A stretch of DNA of 64,000 nt, taken from assembly GCA_052067355.1 (NCBI GenBank), contig JBQHQH010000011.1, positions 6,605-70,604 of the forward strand, in the 5' to 3' direction. Within the stretch, counting starts at the first letter, position 1; the number at the start of each line of letters is the position of its first letter. A program made the translations under genes and the position numbers. Shown here in pieces: positions 8,171 to 17,055 of this stretch. The stretch is from CABMKH01 sp040797625 (GTDB lineage: Bacteria > Bacillota > Clostridia > Tissierellales > Tissierellaceae). Below the pieces are notes generated by a model that saw nothing but the letters and a program-made list of their open reading frames with translations, ran no database searches and was not told the origin of the DNA.

Positions 8171-8921
8171 TGTAGCCGCCCCCAAGAAGTGATAAAGAAT
8201 CTAATATCTCCTTAAAGAATATCTGACGAGTAGAATTCTTTACTATTTCTAAGAAAAACTTTCCATCCTTTATCATTATAATCCTATTACAAAAACTAGC
8301 TGCAAATGCATCATGAGTTACCATGACTATAGTTGCCTTTTTCTCCCTATTTATATCTTCCAAAGAACTCATCAAATCAAAAGAAGCCTTAGAGTCTAGA
8401 TTTCCCGTAGGTTCATCAGCCAATATAATAGCTGGTTTATTTATCATAGCTCTAGCACAGGCAGTTCTCTGTTGTTGCCCACCTGATATCTCATAAGTTC
8501 TCTTATCTAATATTCCCTTTATACTCAATATAGATGATATTTCATCTAATTTCTCTTCAATTTCACTACTCTTAAATTCCTCCAATACCAATGGCAATAT
8601 AATATTCTCTCTTACTGAGAGAGTGTCTAATAGATTGAATTCTTGAAATATAAATCCTAGATTCTTCCTTCTAAATATGGCCAATTTGTCTGGATTGAGT
8701 CTATGGGGATTTTCTCCATTTAACAGTATTTCTCCAGAAGATGGGGAATCTATTGTGGCAAGTATATTCAATAGAGTGGTCTTTCCACTTCCAGATGGTC
8801 CCATAATCCCAACAAATTCTCCTTCTTTTATACTCATACTAAACTTATCTAGTGCTTTGACTGAAACTCCCTTTGCACTTCCATATATCTTAGTTAACTC
8901 TTTAGCCTCTAATACTGACAT
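8157..8921 (-). CDS. ABC transporter ATP-binding protein, BceA-like
   Basis: The 254-residue ATPase has Walker A GPSGSGKTT (41-49), the signature ISGGQQQR, Walker B IILADEPTGNLD and the H-loop VTHD. The Bce/MacB-like insertion and the C-terminal tail (FFKEILDSLSLLGG) match BceA proteins. It energises the adjacent permease, with which it overlaps by 14 bases. AGGAGG is 6 bases before the ATG. A terminator of the upstream kinase gene lies between, so this pair likely has its own promoter, as in other Bce modules where the response regulator switches on the transporter. Confidence 0.95.
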   Translation of the reverse strand: MSVLEAKELTKIYGSAKGVSVKALDKFSMSIKEGEFVGIMGPSGSGKTTLLNILATIDSPSSGEILLNGENPHRLNPDKLAIFRRKNLGFIFQEFNLLDTLSVRENIILPLVLEEFKSSEIEEKLDEISSILSIKGILDKRTYEISGGQQQRTACARAMINKPAIILADEPTGNLDSKASFDLMSSLEDINREKKATIVMVTHDAFAASFCNRIIMIKDGKFFLEIVKNSTRQIFFKEILDSLSLLGGGYNENI

Positions 8922-8961
8922 TTTTTATCCTCCTACTATTGAATTTCTACTTATAGTATAT

Positions 8962-8996
8962 AAAAACAAGGGAAATCATCATATTGATTTCCCTTT
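8962..8996 (-). terminator. Terminator after the Bce-type kinase gene
   Basis: Arms AAGGGAAATCA and TGATTTCCCTT (8985-8995, 8968-8978) with a 6-base loop, followed on the minus strand by GTTTTTATA. An outer pairing of TTTCTACTT (8998-9006 complement) with AAGTAGAAA may extend it. Confidence 0.8.
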
Positions 8997-9029
8997 CAAG
9001 TAGAAACTTTATCTTACAAAATTGTCAGC

Positions 9030-10103
9030 TTATCTATTTTCTAAATTATAGATGCTCTTTTCCCTATAAAATATGATGCTGACCATAGTGCCTTTACCTT
9101 CAGTAGACTTTACATCTAAGCCATGACCTAATCTATTGCATATGTCCTTTGAAAGATAGAGACCCATTCCTGTAGATTCTAAATATTTCCTACCATTTTT
9201 ACCTGTAAAGAAAGGATCAAACACCCTATCTAAATCAGCTTTAGGAATTCCAACGCCTTTATCTATTATGGATAATACTACATCCTTATCTTTTTTATAC
9301 AGCTTAAATATTATATCTTTATTCTCCATATCTTTAACTTTAGAATATTTGATGCCATTAGATAGTATTTGGCCTACAACAAACTTTATCCACTTTTTAT
9401 CGCTTTTGACGATTATATCCTCTTCTGTATCTATTTTAGGATAGATAGAATTTACAATAAATGTAGATTTATTTTCATTGATTACAGTTCTTAGGATTTC
9501 CAGTAGAGATATCTCATCTATCTTTAAATCCAATTCAAAATCACTTATCCTAAGGGTGTGTAAAGCCATTTCTAAACCATGGGATAGTTTCTCTATTTCC
9601 TCTTCTATACTCTCATAATCCGACCTTGTATTTTCATCTACAATCTTATCTTTTTCATTTTCAAGCATGAGCTTTATAACAGATATAGGAGTTTTCATCT
9701 CATGAATCCATCTATTATTGAAATCTATCTGCATCTTAGACTTATGTCTATATTTTTCCAAGATAGATATATATGTCAAATAGTTTTTGATTAGGACTTC
9801 CTTTAAAAAATCATACTCCCTATTTATATTATCTGGAATATTGAATATATATTGTAGATTTTCATCTTCCCATACTTGATAGTCAATTGAACTATAGAAC
9901 TTCCTTTTCTTGATATAATCTATAGATACGATTATCCCTAAAAATATAGAAGATAATATGAAACTATATATTATGTTCCAGATATTTATAGGCTCCTTGC
10001 GAATTATTAAATCTAGCATCATAACGGAAATAACTACAGATATACTGATAAAATAGATTATAATATATAAAAACCTATCCTTTAAATAATTTCTAAATTT
10101 CAT
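9030..10103 (-). CDS. Intramembrane-sensing histidine kinase, BceS-like
   Basis: The 357-residue kinase has two membrane helices (about 11-31 and 43-62) with only a dozen residues between them, so there is almost no external sensor domain; this is the hallmark of BceS kinases, which sense through the ABC transporter. The phosphorylated histidine is in NRWIHEMKTPISV (His 134). The ATP-binding domain has SNGIKYSK, DKGVGIPKADLDRVFDPFF and GMGLYLSKDIC. It starts 6 bases after the response-regulator stop, with GGGAG before the ATG, and a terminator follows. Its signal is likely the state of the BceAB-like transporter encoded next to it. Confidence 0.95.
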   Translation of the reverse strand: MKFRNYLKDRFLYIIIYFISISVVISVMMLDLIIRKEPINIWNIIYSFILSSIFLGIIVSIDYIKKRKFYSSIDYQVWEDENLQYIFNIPDNINREYDFLKEVLIKNYLTYISILEKYRHKSKMQIDFNNRWIHEMKTPISVIKLMLENEKDKIVDENTRSDYESIEEEIEKLSHGLEMALHTLRISDFELDLKIDEISLLEILRTVINENKSTFIVNSIYPKIDTEEDIIVKSDKKWIKFVVGQILSNGIKYSKVKDMENKDIIFKLYKKDKDVVLSIIDKGVGIPKADLDRVFDPFFTGKNGRKYLESTGMGLYLSKDICNRLGHGLDVKSTEGKGTMVSIIFYREKSIYNLENR

Positions 10104-10109
10104 ATCTAT

Positions 10110-10802
10110 CTACTCCCATGTCTTTACCATTGAATACCCCTGTCCTCTTTTAGTTTGAATACTATCTTCTATACCTATTTCTTCTAATCTCTTCCTCAAC
10201 CTAGTGATATTTACAGATAGTGTATTATCATCTACAAACTCTATATCATCCCATAGCTCTTCTAGCAGGACTTCTCTGGGTACTATTTCCCCTAAATTGG
10301 AGAGTAGTATAGATAGTAGTCCGAACTCTCTTTTACTTAATTCTACCCTTTTATCTTTCCATTCTATAATATTCTGCCCTCTATACAAAAACACCCCATC
10401 TACTTCATATATATCCATATGGTCTCTTTCCGAGTATTCCCCATAGGCCCTTCTAATAACTCCCTTGACCTTTGCCAGTAGTATATCAAAGGAAAAAGGC
10501 TTTACTATATAGTCATCTCCACCATTTTCTATTGCCATTACCTGATCCATATCTGAAAATCTAGCAGAGATAAAGATTATAGGCACCTTAGATATACTCC
10601 TTAGTTCTCTGCACCAAAAGAATCCATCATAATTAGGTAAATTTATATCTAAAAGAACTAGATGAGGATTTTTATCAATAAATTCAGATTTAATATTAGA
10701 ATAGTCCTGGACTACAGATACCTGATAATCATATTTCTCTAATTTATCCTTTATTAGATTCACAATCTTTTCATCATCTTCAACAACAAATACCCTGTAC
10801 AT
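10110..10802 (-). CDS. OmpR-family response regulator, BceR-like
   Basis: The 230-residue protein has a receiver domain with acidic pair D9-D10, phosphorylated Asp 52 in LLDINLPNYDG and the conserved Lys in YIVKPFSF near 101, followed by an OmpR winged helix (DDNTLSVNITRLRKRLEE near 190). It is the partner of the kinase 6 bases downstream. AGAGGTG precedes the ATG. It starts only 17 bases after the stop of the DUF3160 lipoprotein gene, so it is probably co-transcribed with it. By analogy it would activate the transporter genes. Confidence 0.95.
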   Translation of the reverse strand: MYRVFVVEDDEKIVNLIKDKLEKYDYQVSVVQDYSNIKSEFIDKNPHLVLLDINLPNYDGFFWCRELRSISKVPIIFISARFSDMDQVMAIENGGDDYIVKPFSFDILLAKVKGVIRRAYGEYSERDHMDIYEVDGVFLYRGQNIIEWKDKRVELSKREFGLLSILLSNLGEIVPREVLLEELWDDIEFVDDNTLSVNITRLRKRLEEIGIEDSIQTKRGQGYSMVKTWE

Positions 10803-10819
10803 ACTTGCACCTCTGATTT

Positions 10820-13003
10820 CTATTTTTCAGTGAAAGGTATCTCTCCCTTCCCACCTCTAATAAAAGAATCTGTCCAACTTGGCATATTAGGAGCTTTACC
10901 CGTCTCTATCATCTCCTGCCATTTCTCATCTGTTAACCTTTCACCTGATATAAATTCATGATAACTGAATATTGCTCCCCTTGTCAAATAGAGTTTTCCA
11001 TCTATAGGCACAACTACATATATCTCATATGCAGGACCAACCCCAGCCTCCATATATCCACCTTCACTATATTTGTTCGGTGCAATAGTATGAAAATCTG
11101 CTATAACTGCCATATTTCTATCTGTTTCCGATGTAATTTCAAACCAGCGTAGTCCATCCCCTGCAAAGGAACTCATTATATCCTCTAATATTCCCCCATA
11201 CATTTGAATAAACTCATATTCATCAGAAGTCAAAACTTCATTATTAAGCTCTTTTATAGAACAGTCTATTAAGAACTTCAATATATTTTCAAATCTCTCC
11301 ATCTTTGTATCTATATCTTCTATAGATAGTCCTCTTTGCTTTAAATTCTCCCTAGAAAATTTAGTCAGCCACAGTAACTTTTCATATACTTCTATATTAG
11401 GCTCTACATATCCAACTACCTCTTCAAAAGTTCCTCCTCCCATTTCTGCACCAGATTGTTTTCCATAGAGTATAGTATCATGCTTTAACTCAGACCAGCT
11501 TCCTAGGGCCGTATTTAGATCCTTATCTACCCACGCTTCATTAGTCATAAAAGAAGGATATCCCTCGCCATATGACTTGAGAAATCCCTTCAAAGTCCAA
11601 AGCCATCCTTGATATATATTGGACATCCAATCTCTATCTTCTAAACTTTGAAACTTTTCCTTTAATTCATCAAATCTTTTAGGGTAATCTTCCCAATCTC
11701 TGTTTATAGGATTGTCCTTCTGCATCTTCTCTGCTCTTTCAGATCCTAAAACACCCATGATATCTAGCCCTGATGGTATTGGCCTTTTAATTGGTTCTAC
11801 AAGCTCTTGAAGGATTTCAGCATCTAATACATATCTCTGTCCCATAAATCTAAATTGTTTTCCTGATGGAGTATCTACATCTGTATATTTGGCTTGTATC
11901 TTTGGCTCTGGTAATTTGTCTGCCTCTATATAGAACTCATCTAATTTGGTCTCATCATTTAATCTATTTAAATCTGGTTTATCTCCATATACTCTATATA
12001 GGATATCTCCATAGTTATTGATATTCAAATCATCAGAATTACCTACAAAGAAATTAGTTGGCTCATATATATTTTCCCATAGGTCGTAGCTCTCCTTATC
12101 TGAATACAGACTGTGAGTTATTAGAAGAGCTTGAATTGTCTGTTCTATATTTCTCTTCTCTACATCTTTTTTCTGTTCAAGATATAGAGGAAATGGAGCT
12201 TGACCATACCACATCATAGCCCTAAAATATCTTTTAAAGTCATCTGATCTAGTATAATGACCTCTAATAGTATATTGACTATAATCTAATTTATAGGGAA
12301 ATATACTAGAGCTACTAAATCCACCATGGTTTAAAATCTTATCATATTCCTCCTTTGCCATATCTATGGCAGATTTTGGAACATTCGAAGGTAAATCCTT
12401 CTCTAAACAATAACTAGCTACAGTAAAAAATGCTATATTTTTTATCTGTGCTTCCTTTACTTCACTATCTTCTATTTCATCATATAATTCTATAGACCTA
12501 TCCAACATCGACTTTGTCAATTCTTCTAACTTTCCTAAAAGTTTTTCAGATTCTATAGTCCTTAAAGTATAATCATAAAATATATGATATGCCTGTAAGA
12601 CAGAATCTGTAGTAATGAAGGAAGGTATATATTTGTACTCATTGTCTTCATATATATAGAATAACTGCTCTTCTTTGCTAGGGTTGACTACAAAATTATT
12701 TGCTATCAAAAGTTCTAACTGCCCCTTTGAAAACTCCCCAAATTGAGATAGATTTACAATATTAGATAGATCCTTATTTACCATATAAGGTTGCACATTT
12801 GCCTCAATTTTTATTGGCTCATAGGGTACTGAAATAAGTTTTGGTTGAATCTTTTCTTCAAGTTTTCCTTCTATTTCATCTCTATTTGATTCCTCTTTCT
12901 GTCCTTTATCTCCGTCTTTACTGACACATCCAGTTAAAACTATAGCTATAGCCATAACTAAAACTAAAGACACAATAGATGATAGATATCTTTTACTTTT
13001 CAC
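10820..13003 (-). CDS. DUF3160 domain lipoprotein
   Basis: The 727-residue protein has a lipoprotein signal peptide (hydrophobic residues 9-24, lipobox LTGC with Cys 26) followed by a charged linker, so it should be anchored outside the membrane. The mature part matches DUF3160: FITTDSVLQAYHIFYDYTLR near 130, MWYGQAPFPLYLEQ near 265, and a C-terminal YMEAGVGPAYEIYVVVPI block. The biochemical function of the family is unknown to me. It is 1 base behind the FG-GAP-like gene and 17 bases ahead of the Bce-type response regulator, which places an exported protein of unknown role in the operon of an antibiotic-sensing system. Confidence 0.88.
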   Translation of the reverse strand: MKSKRYLSSIVSLVLVMAIAIVLTGCVSKDGDKGQKEESNRDEIEGKLEEKIQPKLISVPYEPIKIEANVQPYMVNKDLSNIVNLSQFGEFSKGQLELLIANNFVVNPSKEEQLFYIYEDNEYKYIPSFITTDSVLQAYHIFYDYTLRTIESEKLLGKLEELTKSMLDRSIELYDEIEDSEVKEAQIKNIAFFTVASYCLEKDLPSNVPKSAIDMAKEEYDKILNHGGFSSSSIFPYKLDYSQYTIRGHYTRSDDFKRYFRAMMWYGQAPFPLYLEQKKDVEKRNIEQTIQALLITHSLYSDKESYDLWENIYEPTNFFVGNSDDLNINNYGDILYRVYGDKPDLNRLNDETKLDEFYIEADKLPEPKIQAKYTDVDTPSGKQFRFMGQRYVLDAEILQELVEPIKRPIPSGLDIMGVLGSERAEKMQKDNPINRDWEDYPKRFDELKEKFQSLEDRDWMSNIYQGWLWTLKGFLKSYGEGYPSFMTNEAWVDKDLNTALGSWSELKHDTILYGKQSGAEMGGGTFEEVVGYVEPNIEVYEKLLWLTKFSRENLKQRGLSIEDIDTKMERFENILKFLIDCSIKELNNEVLTSDEYEFIQMYGGILEDIMSSFAGDGLRWFEITSETDRNMAVIADFHTIAPNKYSEGGYMEAGVGPAYEIYVVVPIDGKLYLTRGAIFSYHEFISGERLTDEKWQEMIETGKAPNMPSWTDSFIRGGKGEIPFTEK

Positions 13004-13004
13004 A

Positions 13005-13808
13005 TCAATTCACCCTTTCTATTTCTAGACTATTTTTTCCTAACTTCAACAAGCCTAATTGAAATCTATTTCCCTCCTTAACTTTTAGATATATCTTATC
13101 TCCCTTTACAGTTAAATCTCTTATATCTTTAAATGGCTTTGACTCTAAATATCCTTCAAATCCAAAGCCTTTCCATTTATAAGAGTTAATGACTTTTTTC
13201 TTATCTTCCAATATTTCAATAGAGATTATCTCATCTATACCATCATCATCTATGTCTATGAAATCATAATCGTCAAATGGCCTAGATAATCTAGAACCTC
13301 TCCATTTAGGCTGTAGTACTCCATCTTTAAATGTATATATAAATGGTCGTTTTGCCATGATCTTATGTAGTGGAGATTCTTTATATACACCTATGGATAT
13401 TTCTCCTACTCCATCTCCATCTATATCACCTATTGCTATCTTCCAAGGATTAAAATCTGAAAAGTCCTCTCTATATATTTCCTCTATTCTATTTTCCAAA
13501 GAAAATATGACTATATCTTTTCCATATCTACTGTCTCTATCCTCTGTCAATATCACCAATGTATCTCTATCATCTTCACTAATATTTCCTAGAAAATATT
13601 TAAATATCTTCTCTTTTAGAAGATATTCATCTATTATTTCATCTCTTGAATTGTATAGAACTATCTTATCATCATATAGTCTTATATACTCCTCTTTATC
13701 TTGCAAGTATACTTTCACATCCCCAAAATTATTTCTTATAAGTGCTAAAAGAGCTATAATACACATAAATATGATTACTCTTAATATTCTTAGACCTCTT
13801 CTTTCCAT
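13005..13808 (-). CDS. Membrane-anchored protein with FG-GAP/VCBS-like repeats
   Basis: The 267-residue protein starts with a signal anchor (RILRVIIFMCIIALLALI, about residues 6-24) and an extracellular part rich in beta-strand pattern. Two calcium-loop-like motifs, GDIDGDGVGE near 127 and DIDDDGIDE near 190, are characteristic of FG-GAP/VCBS beta-propeller blades. Two blades are too few for a full propeller, so this is a short or diverged version. It is the first gene of an apparent operon with the DUF3160 lipoprotein (1-base gap) and the Bce-type regulators. A -10-like TATACT lies upstream. Function unknown; a role at the cell surface with the lipoprotein is inference. Confidence 0.7.
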   Translation of the reverse strand: MERRGLRILRVIIFMCIIALLALIRNNFGDVKVYLQDKEEYIRLYDDKIVLYNSRDEIIDEYLLKEKIFKYFLGNISEDDRDTLVILTEDRDSRYGKDIVIFSLENRIEEIYREDFSDFNPWKIAIGDIDGDGVGEISIGVYKESPLHKIMAKRPFIYTFKDGVLQPKWRGSRLSRPFDDYDFIDIDDDGIDEIISIEILEDKKKVINSYKWKGFGFEGYLESKPFKDIRDLTVKGDKIYLKVKEGNRFQLGLLKLGKNSLEIERVN

Positions 13809-13892
13809 AGAATATCCTCAATCCTTTAGTTATTTACTCTAAGTATATCAATGTTCCCATGGTAATTAATTACAAACATATTACAATATTAA

Positions 13893-13931
13893 AATAAAGC
13901 CTACAATGAGATTAACCTCATTATAGGCTTT
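13893..13931 (-). terminator. Terminator after the DNA glycosylase gene
   Basis: Arms AAAGCCTA-AATGAG and CTCATT-TAGGCTTT (13896-13931) with a short loop, followed on the minus strand by TTTATTTTAA. Confidence 0.75.
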
Positions 13932-13936
13932 ACAGT

Positions 13937-14842
13937 CTATTTTCCTATTCCCAATTCTCTCGCATAATAAAACAGATATTGTTGTGCAAAACCTGCTAAA
14001 CTTCCAAATATCCTAGCTCCATGTTCTCCTATATGTTTTACATTTGTATCTTCCTTTAAATAAAAATGTTTCATTACTCTCTTTACCCATACATCTACTG
14101 GAAAAGCCTCATCTTTATTAAAAGCAAATAACAATATACAATCACTGACCTTTGGACCTACTCCTGGAAGTCTCATGAGCATTTCCTTACCTTCATCTCT
14201 ACTTAACTCAAATATCTTGTCTAAATCCAGATCGCCATTTGCTATAATTTCACTGGTTTCAACTATTCGCTTATCCCTAAATCCTACTCTGCATTTCTCC
14301 TTTAAATCTTCTGGTTTAGCCTTAGCTAAGACTTTAGCTGTTGGAAATCCGTAATAGGTATTATTTGAAAATACTTCTTCTCTTATATCCTCCTGTATAT
14401 ATATCTCTTCCCCATAATATTTGGAGATTAAATCTATGGATTTCTTTATCCTAGGTATCTGATTATTGGCAGATATAATAAAGGATATAGTTGTCTCAAA
14501 TGGCTCTTGGTTTAATATCCTTATACCTTCGCCATATTGTATCGCTTCTTTCAATATCGGATCTTTGGATAGCTCTCTCTTTATCTCTTGATAATCTCTA
14601 CCTAGATCAAAATAATTATACCAGATATCTTTAAAATCCTTCATATCTGTATTAGTTAGGATTATATCCCTATCTTCTCTCTTTACATTTATAACTTTTC
14701 CATAGGCTATAGTAGTATAGCTTCCGTCTTCTTCTCTATTCCATCTAAAGGCCTGACCACATTCAAATATATGCTTTGGTTCAAAGTCTTTCATATCTTT
14801 TAGGATGATCTTATCTCCATCTTCAACTATATTATAATTCAC
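13937..14842 (-). CDS. 8-oxoguanine DNA glycosylase/AP lyase (OGG1 family)
   Basis: The 301-residue enzyme removes 8-oxoguanine from DNA and nicks the abasic site. The N-terminal OGG_N domain (FEPKHIFECGQAFRWNR near 20) is followed by the helix-hairpin-helix LPGVGPKVSDCILL near 225, whose Lys is the Schiff-base nucleophile, and the catalytic Asp in FPVDVWVKR. I use the GTG start with AGGAGAG 9 bases upstream; a longer reading frame begins inside the terminator of the upstream operon and is rejected. It is flanked by terminators on both sides and so is monocistronic. An oxidative DNA repair role fits an anaerobe exposed to oxygen. Confidence 0.92.
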   Translation of the reverse strand: MNYNIVEDGDKIILKDMKDFEPKHIFECGQAFRWNREEDGSYTTIAYGKVINVKREDRDIILTNTDMKDFKDIWYNYFDLGRDYQEIKRELSKDPILKEAIQYGEGIRILNQEPFETTISFIISANNQIPRIKKSIDLISKYYGEEIYIQEDIREEVFSNNTYYGFPTAKVLAKAKPEDLKEKCRVGFRDKRIVETSEIIANGDLDLDKIFELSRDEGKEMLMRLPGVGPKVSDCILLFAFNKDEAFPVDVWVKRVMKHFYLKEDTNVKHIGEHGARIFGSLAGFAQQYLFYYARELGIGK

Positions 14843-14905
14843 TCGTCTCACTCTCCTATAATCTATTATAACCATTATAACCATATTAGTTGATGTATTC
14901 CATAT

Positions 14906-14940
14906 AAAAAAAGCCATAGTTGATATATTCAACTATGGCT
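14906..14940 (-). terminator. Terminator of the DUF3798 ABC transporter operon
   Basis: A 12-bp stem (AGCCATAGTTGA / TCAACTATGGCT; 14929-14940, 14912-14923) with a 5-base loop, followed by six or more T on the minus strand. It starts 23 bases after the last permease gene. Confidence 0.9.
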
Positions 14941-14962
14941 AAAAGTTTAAATTTCCTCTATA

Positions 14963-16000
14963 TTAACCTTGTAATCTCTCAAGATTTTGTTGTTTATTCT
15001 TTTCCCAAGCATGCAGCACCAATGCAAGACCTATTACTCCATATGCTACGAACACCCTAAAATATTCTCCTATTTGAGCATTTCCTATTAGATTCTGTCC
15101 TGCTATAGGTGAAATTATAAATAATAGATGGAATAAAAAGGTCCCTATTAAGGCTTCTTTCCACGAGGCCTTCTCTACAGAAGCACCTCCTATAAGTAAA
15201 GATGCTACAGCAAAGAGTCCTACCTGTTCATGATTACTAAAGGTATTCAAAGTCCCCATATTTTGAAGATATACTATCTGTCCCCAGGCTGCCAATACTG
15301 TAGATATAATAATAGATATAAGCCTAGTTCTATCTACATCTATACCAGATATACTAGCTACTTGCATATTTTGTCCTACAGCTCTCATATCCTGACCTAA
15401 TTTAGTCTTTAAGAACATATACATGATTACAAATAGTATTGCAATGAATACAAATGTCATCACTGGTACCTTTGGAAAGTGTTTCCCAAAGAATAGAAGG
15501 TCCAACTTTCTTCTAATACTTCCTAAATCTATGGTATTTCTCAGCCCATATCCTGAAGACATAAGTATCTTTTTATTTTTAATTGGAAATACCTTTCCTG
15601 CCATTATGATAAATATAAGCTGATATATCCCATTTGCAAAGAATCCAAGTATCATAGATGTAATCATCTCTCGTCCTTTAGCCTTGTTTAAGATTTTGCC
15701 TACCATCCATCCCAATAATATGGCAATAGGAGTAGAAACTAGCATTGCAATGAATATACCACCTATACCACCTATCTTATGATTCATAATGAATATTAGG
15801 CCTACCTGTCCAGCCATTGCACCTAAAACTATACCAAAGTTAAGTCCCATTCCTGATATTACTGGTATAATCAAACTCATGACTAGAATTAGATTTCTTG
15901 ACAATCTAAATATCATCTCGTTTATTACAAAATCTATTGATAGTCCAGAAACTAAAAATCCCGCTACACATAATACCAAAAATACTATAGGTACTATCAT
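14963..16000 (-). CDS. ABC transporter permease (BPD_transp_2 family), second subunit
   Basis: The 345-residue protein has 8-10 membrane helices and the family's GMGLNFGIVLGAMAGQVG motif near residue 50 and EQVGLFAVASLLIGGASVEKA near 268. This family forms the channel of importers for sugars, nucleosides or branched-chain amino acids. The ATG shares one base with the stop of the first permease gene (TAATG), and GGAGGTG precedes it, so translation is coupled. With the first permease it forms a heterodimer for the two-domain ATPase and the DUF3798 binding protein. The substrate is unknown. Confidence 0.92.
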   Translation of the reverse strand: MIVPIVFLVLCVAGFLVSGLSIDFVINEMIFRLSRNLILVMSLIIPVISGMGLNFGIVLGAMAGQVGLIFIMNHKIGGIGGIFIAMLVSTPIAILLGWMVGKILNKAKGREMITSMILGFFANGIYQLIFIIMAGKVFPIKNKKILMSSGYGLRNTIDLGSIRRKLDLLFFGKHFPKVPVMTFVFIAILFVIMYMFLKTKLGQDMRAVGQNMQVASISGIDVDRTRLISIIISTVLAAWGQIVYLQNMGTLNTFSNHEQVGLFAVASLLIGGASVEKASWKEALIGTFLFHLLFIISPIAGQNLIGNAQIGEYFRVFVAYGVIGLALVLHAWEKNKQQNLERLQG

Positions 16001-17055
16001 TATGCGTCACCTCCATTGCCTGCAGATTCATTGGTACCTCTAGTAAGAGCATAGATTATGATACCATTGCTTATGATTATCCTTATGATTTCAGCCATAT
16101 TCCCATCGGAGATTATATTTATAACTGGCAATGCTACCACTAACAATGACTGAAACAAAAATGTACCTATAATTACATGGGATATCTTAGCCTTTTGGAG
16201 AGATGCTCCCCCTATAAGTATAGATGCAGCTGCTGGCATGGCAACATATAGTGGCCCATTATATAATTGTAAGAAACCAAAGGCTTGGCTATATACTATT
16301 ATTCCAACTGCTGCTAACACTGTAGATAATATAGTCCCCAATATCCTCTGCTTATCTACATTTATACCATTGGATATTGCAAATGATTCAGATGATCCTG
16401 CTACTTTCATGGCATTTCCTGACTTTGTCCTATTAAATATATAAACAAATACTGCACATAATGCAAAGAATAGCAGTAACCCTGTAGGGATTGCCAGTTT
16501 TCCAATCTTTATTTCTAAAAACTTATTCAACAATCCACCCATGGAATCTTCCATAGATAGAGTTACCCTTAATCCTGTTCCCCCCATTGCCCACACTAGA
16601 CCTGGATTTTTAAATGGGGCTACTAGCCAAAATATACACATAAAGGACACCACTGAAAAGCCTACATAATTACCTACAGTCATCTCCTGACCCTTTACTT
16701 TATTTAGCATAAGTCCATATAGATATCCAAATATGATTGCAAGAGGTATAGATACCAGCATAGATACTCCAAATGCAGTTAACCCAGTAAGATTATACTC
16801 CATACTCACCAATGCACCTATAAGCCCCAATACAACACCTATAGCTAAGTTGAAATTTATACCTATTCCAGCCTGAATAGATGGTACCATGGCCAATACT
16901 AATATGGCATTCATACCAAATCTAACCATTATATCATTCCATAATTGGGCCTGTGGTATCTTAAGTATATTTGCAGTCACTAGTAGAACTATCAAAAAAA
17001 TTCCTATTATCAATCTTGGAAATCCGATCTTGTTATACAGCTTTTTCATATTCAT
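16000..17055 (-). CDS. ABC transporter permease (BPD_transp_2 family), first subunit
   Basis: The 351-residue membrane protein parallels its downstream partner: GIGINFNLAIGVVLGLIGALVS near residue 63 and PAAASILIGGASLQKAKIS near 275 are the equivalent motifs, and about nine helices are predicted by eye. The ATG overlaps the ATPase stop (ATGA), giving coupled translation; GGTGG precedes it, and a second ATG two codons on is an equal alternative. It is the other half of the channel in the DUF3798 importer. Confidence 0.92.
   Translation of the reverse strand: MNMKKLYNKIGFPRLIIGIFLIVLLVTANILKIPQAQLWNDIMVRFGMNAILVLAMVPSIQAGIGINFNLAIGVVLGLIGALVSMEYNLTGLTAFGVSMLVSIPLAIIFGYLYGLMLNKVKGQEMTVGNYVGFSVVSFMCIFWLVAPFKNPGLVWAMGGTGLRVTLSMEDSMGGLLNKFLEIKIGKLAIPTGLLLFFALCAVFVYIFNRTKSGNAMKVAGSSESFAISNGINVDKQRILGTILSTVLAAVGIIVYSQAFGFLQLYNGPLYVAMPAAASILIGGASLQKAKISHVIIGTFLFQSLLVVALPVINIISDGNMAEIIRIIISNGIIIYALTRGTNESAGNGGDA

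Noticed and set aside
14843..14932. Longer N-terminus of the DNA glycosylase
   Set aside because: It begins within the terminator hairpin of the upstream operon and lacks a ribosome binding site; the GTG with AGGAGAG is better.
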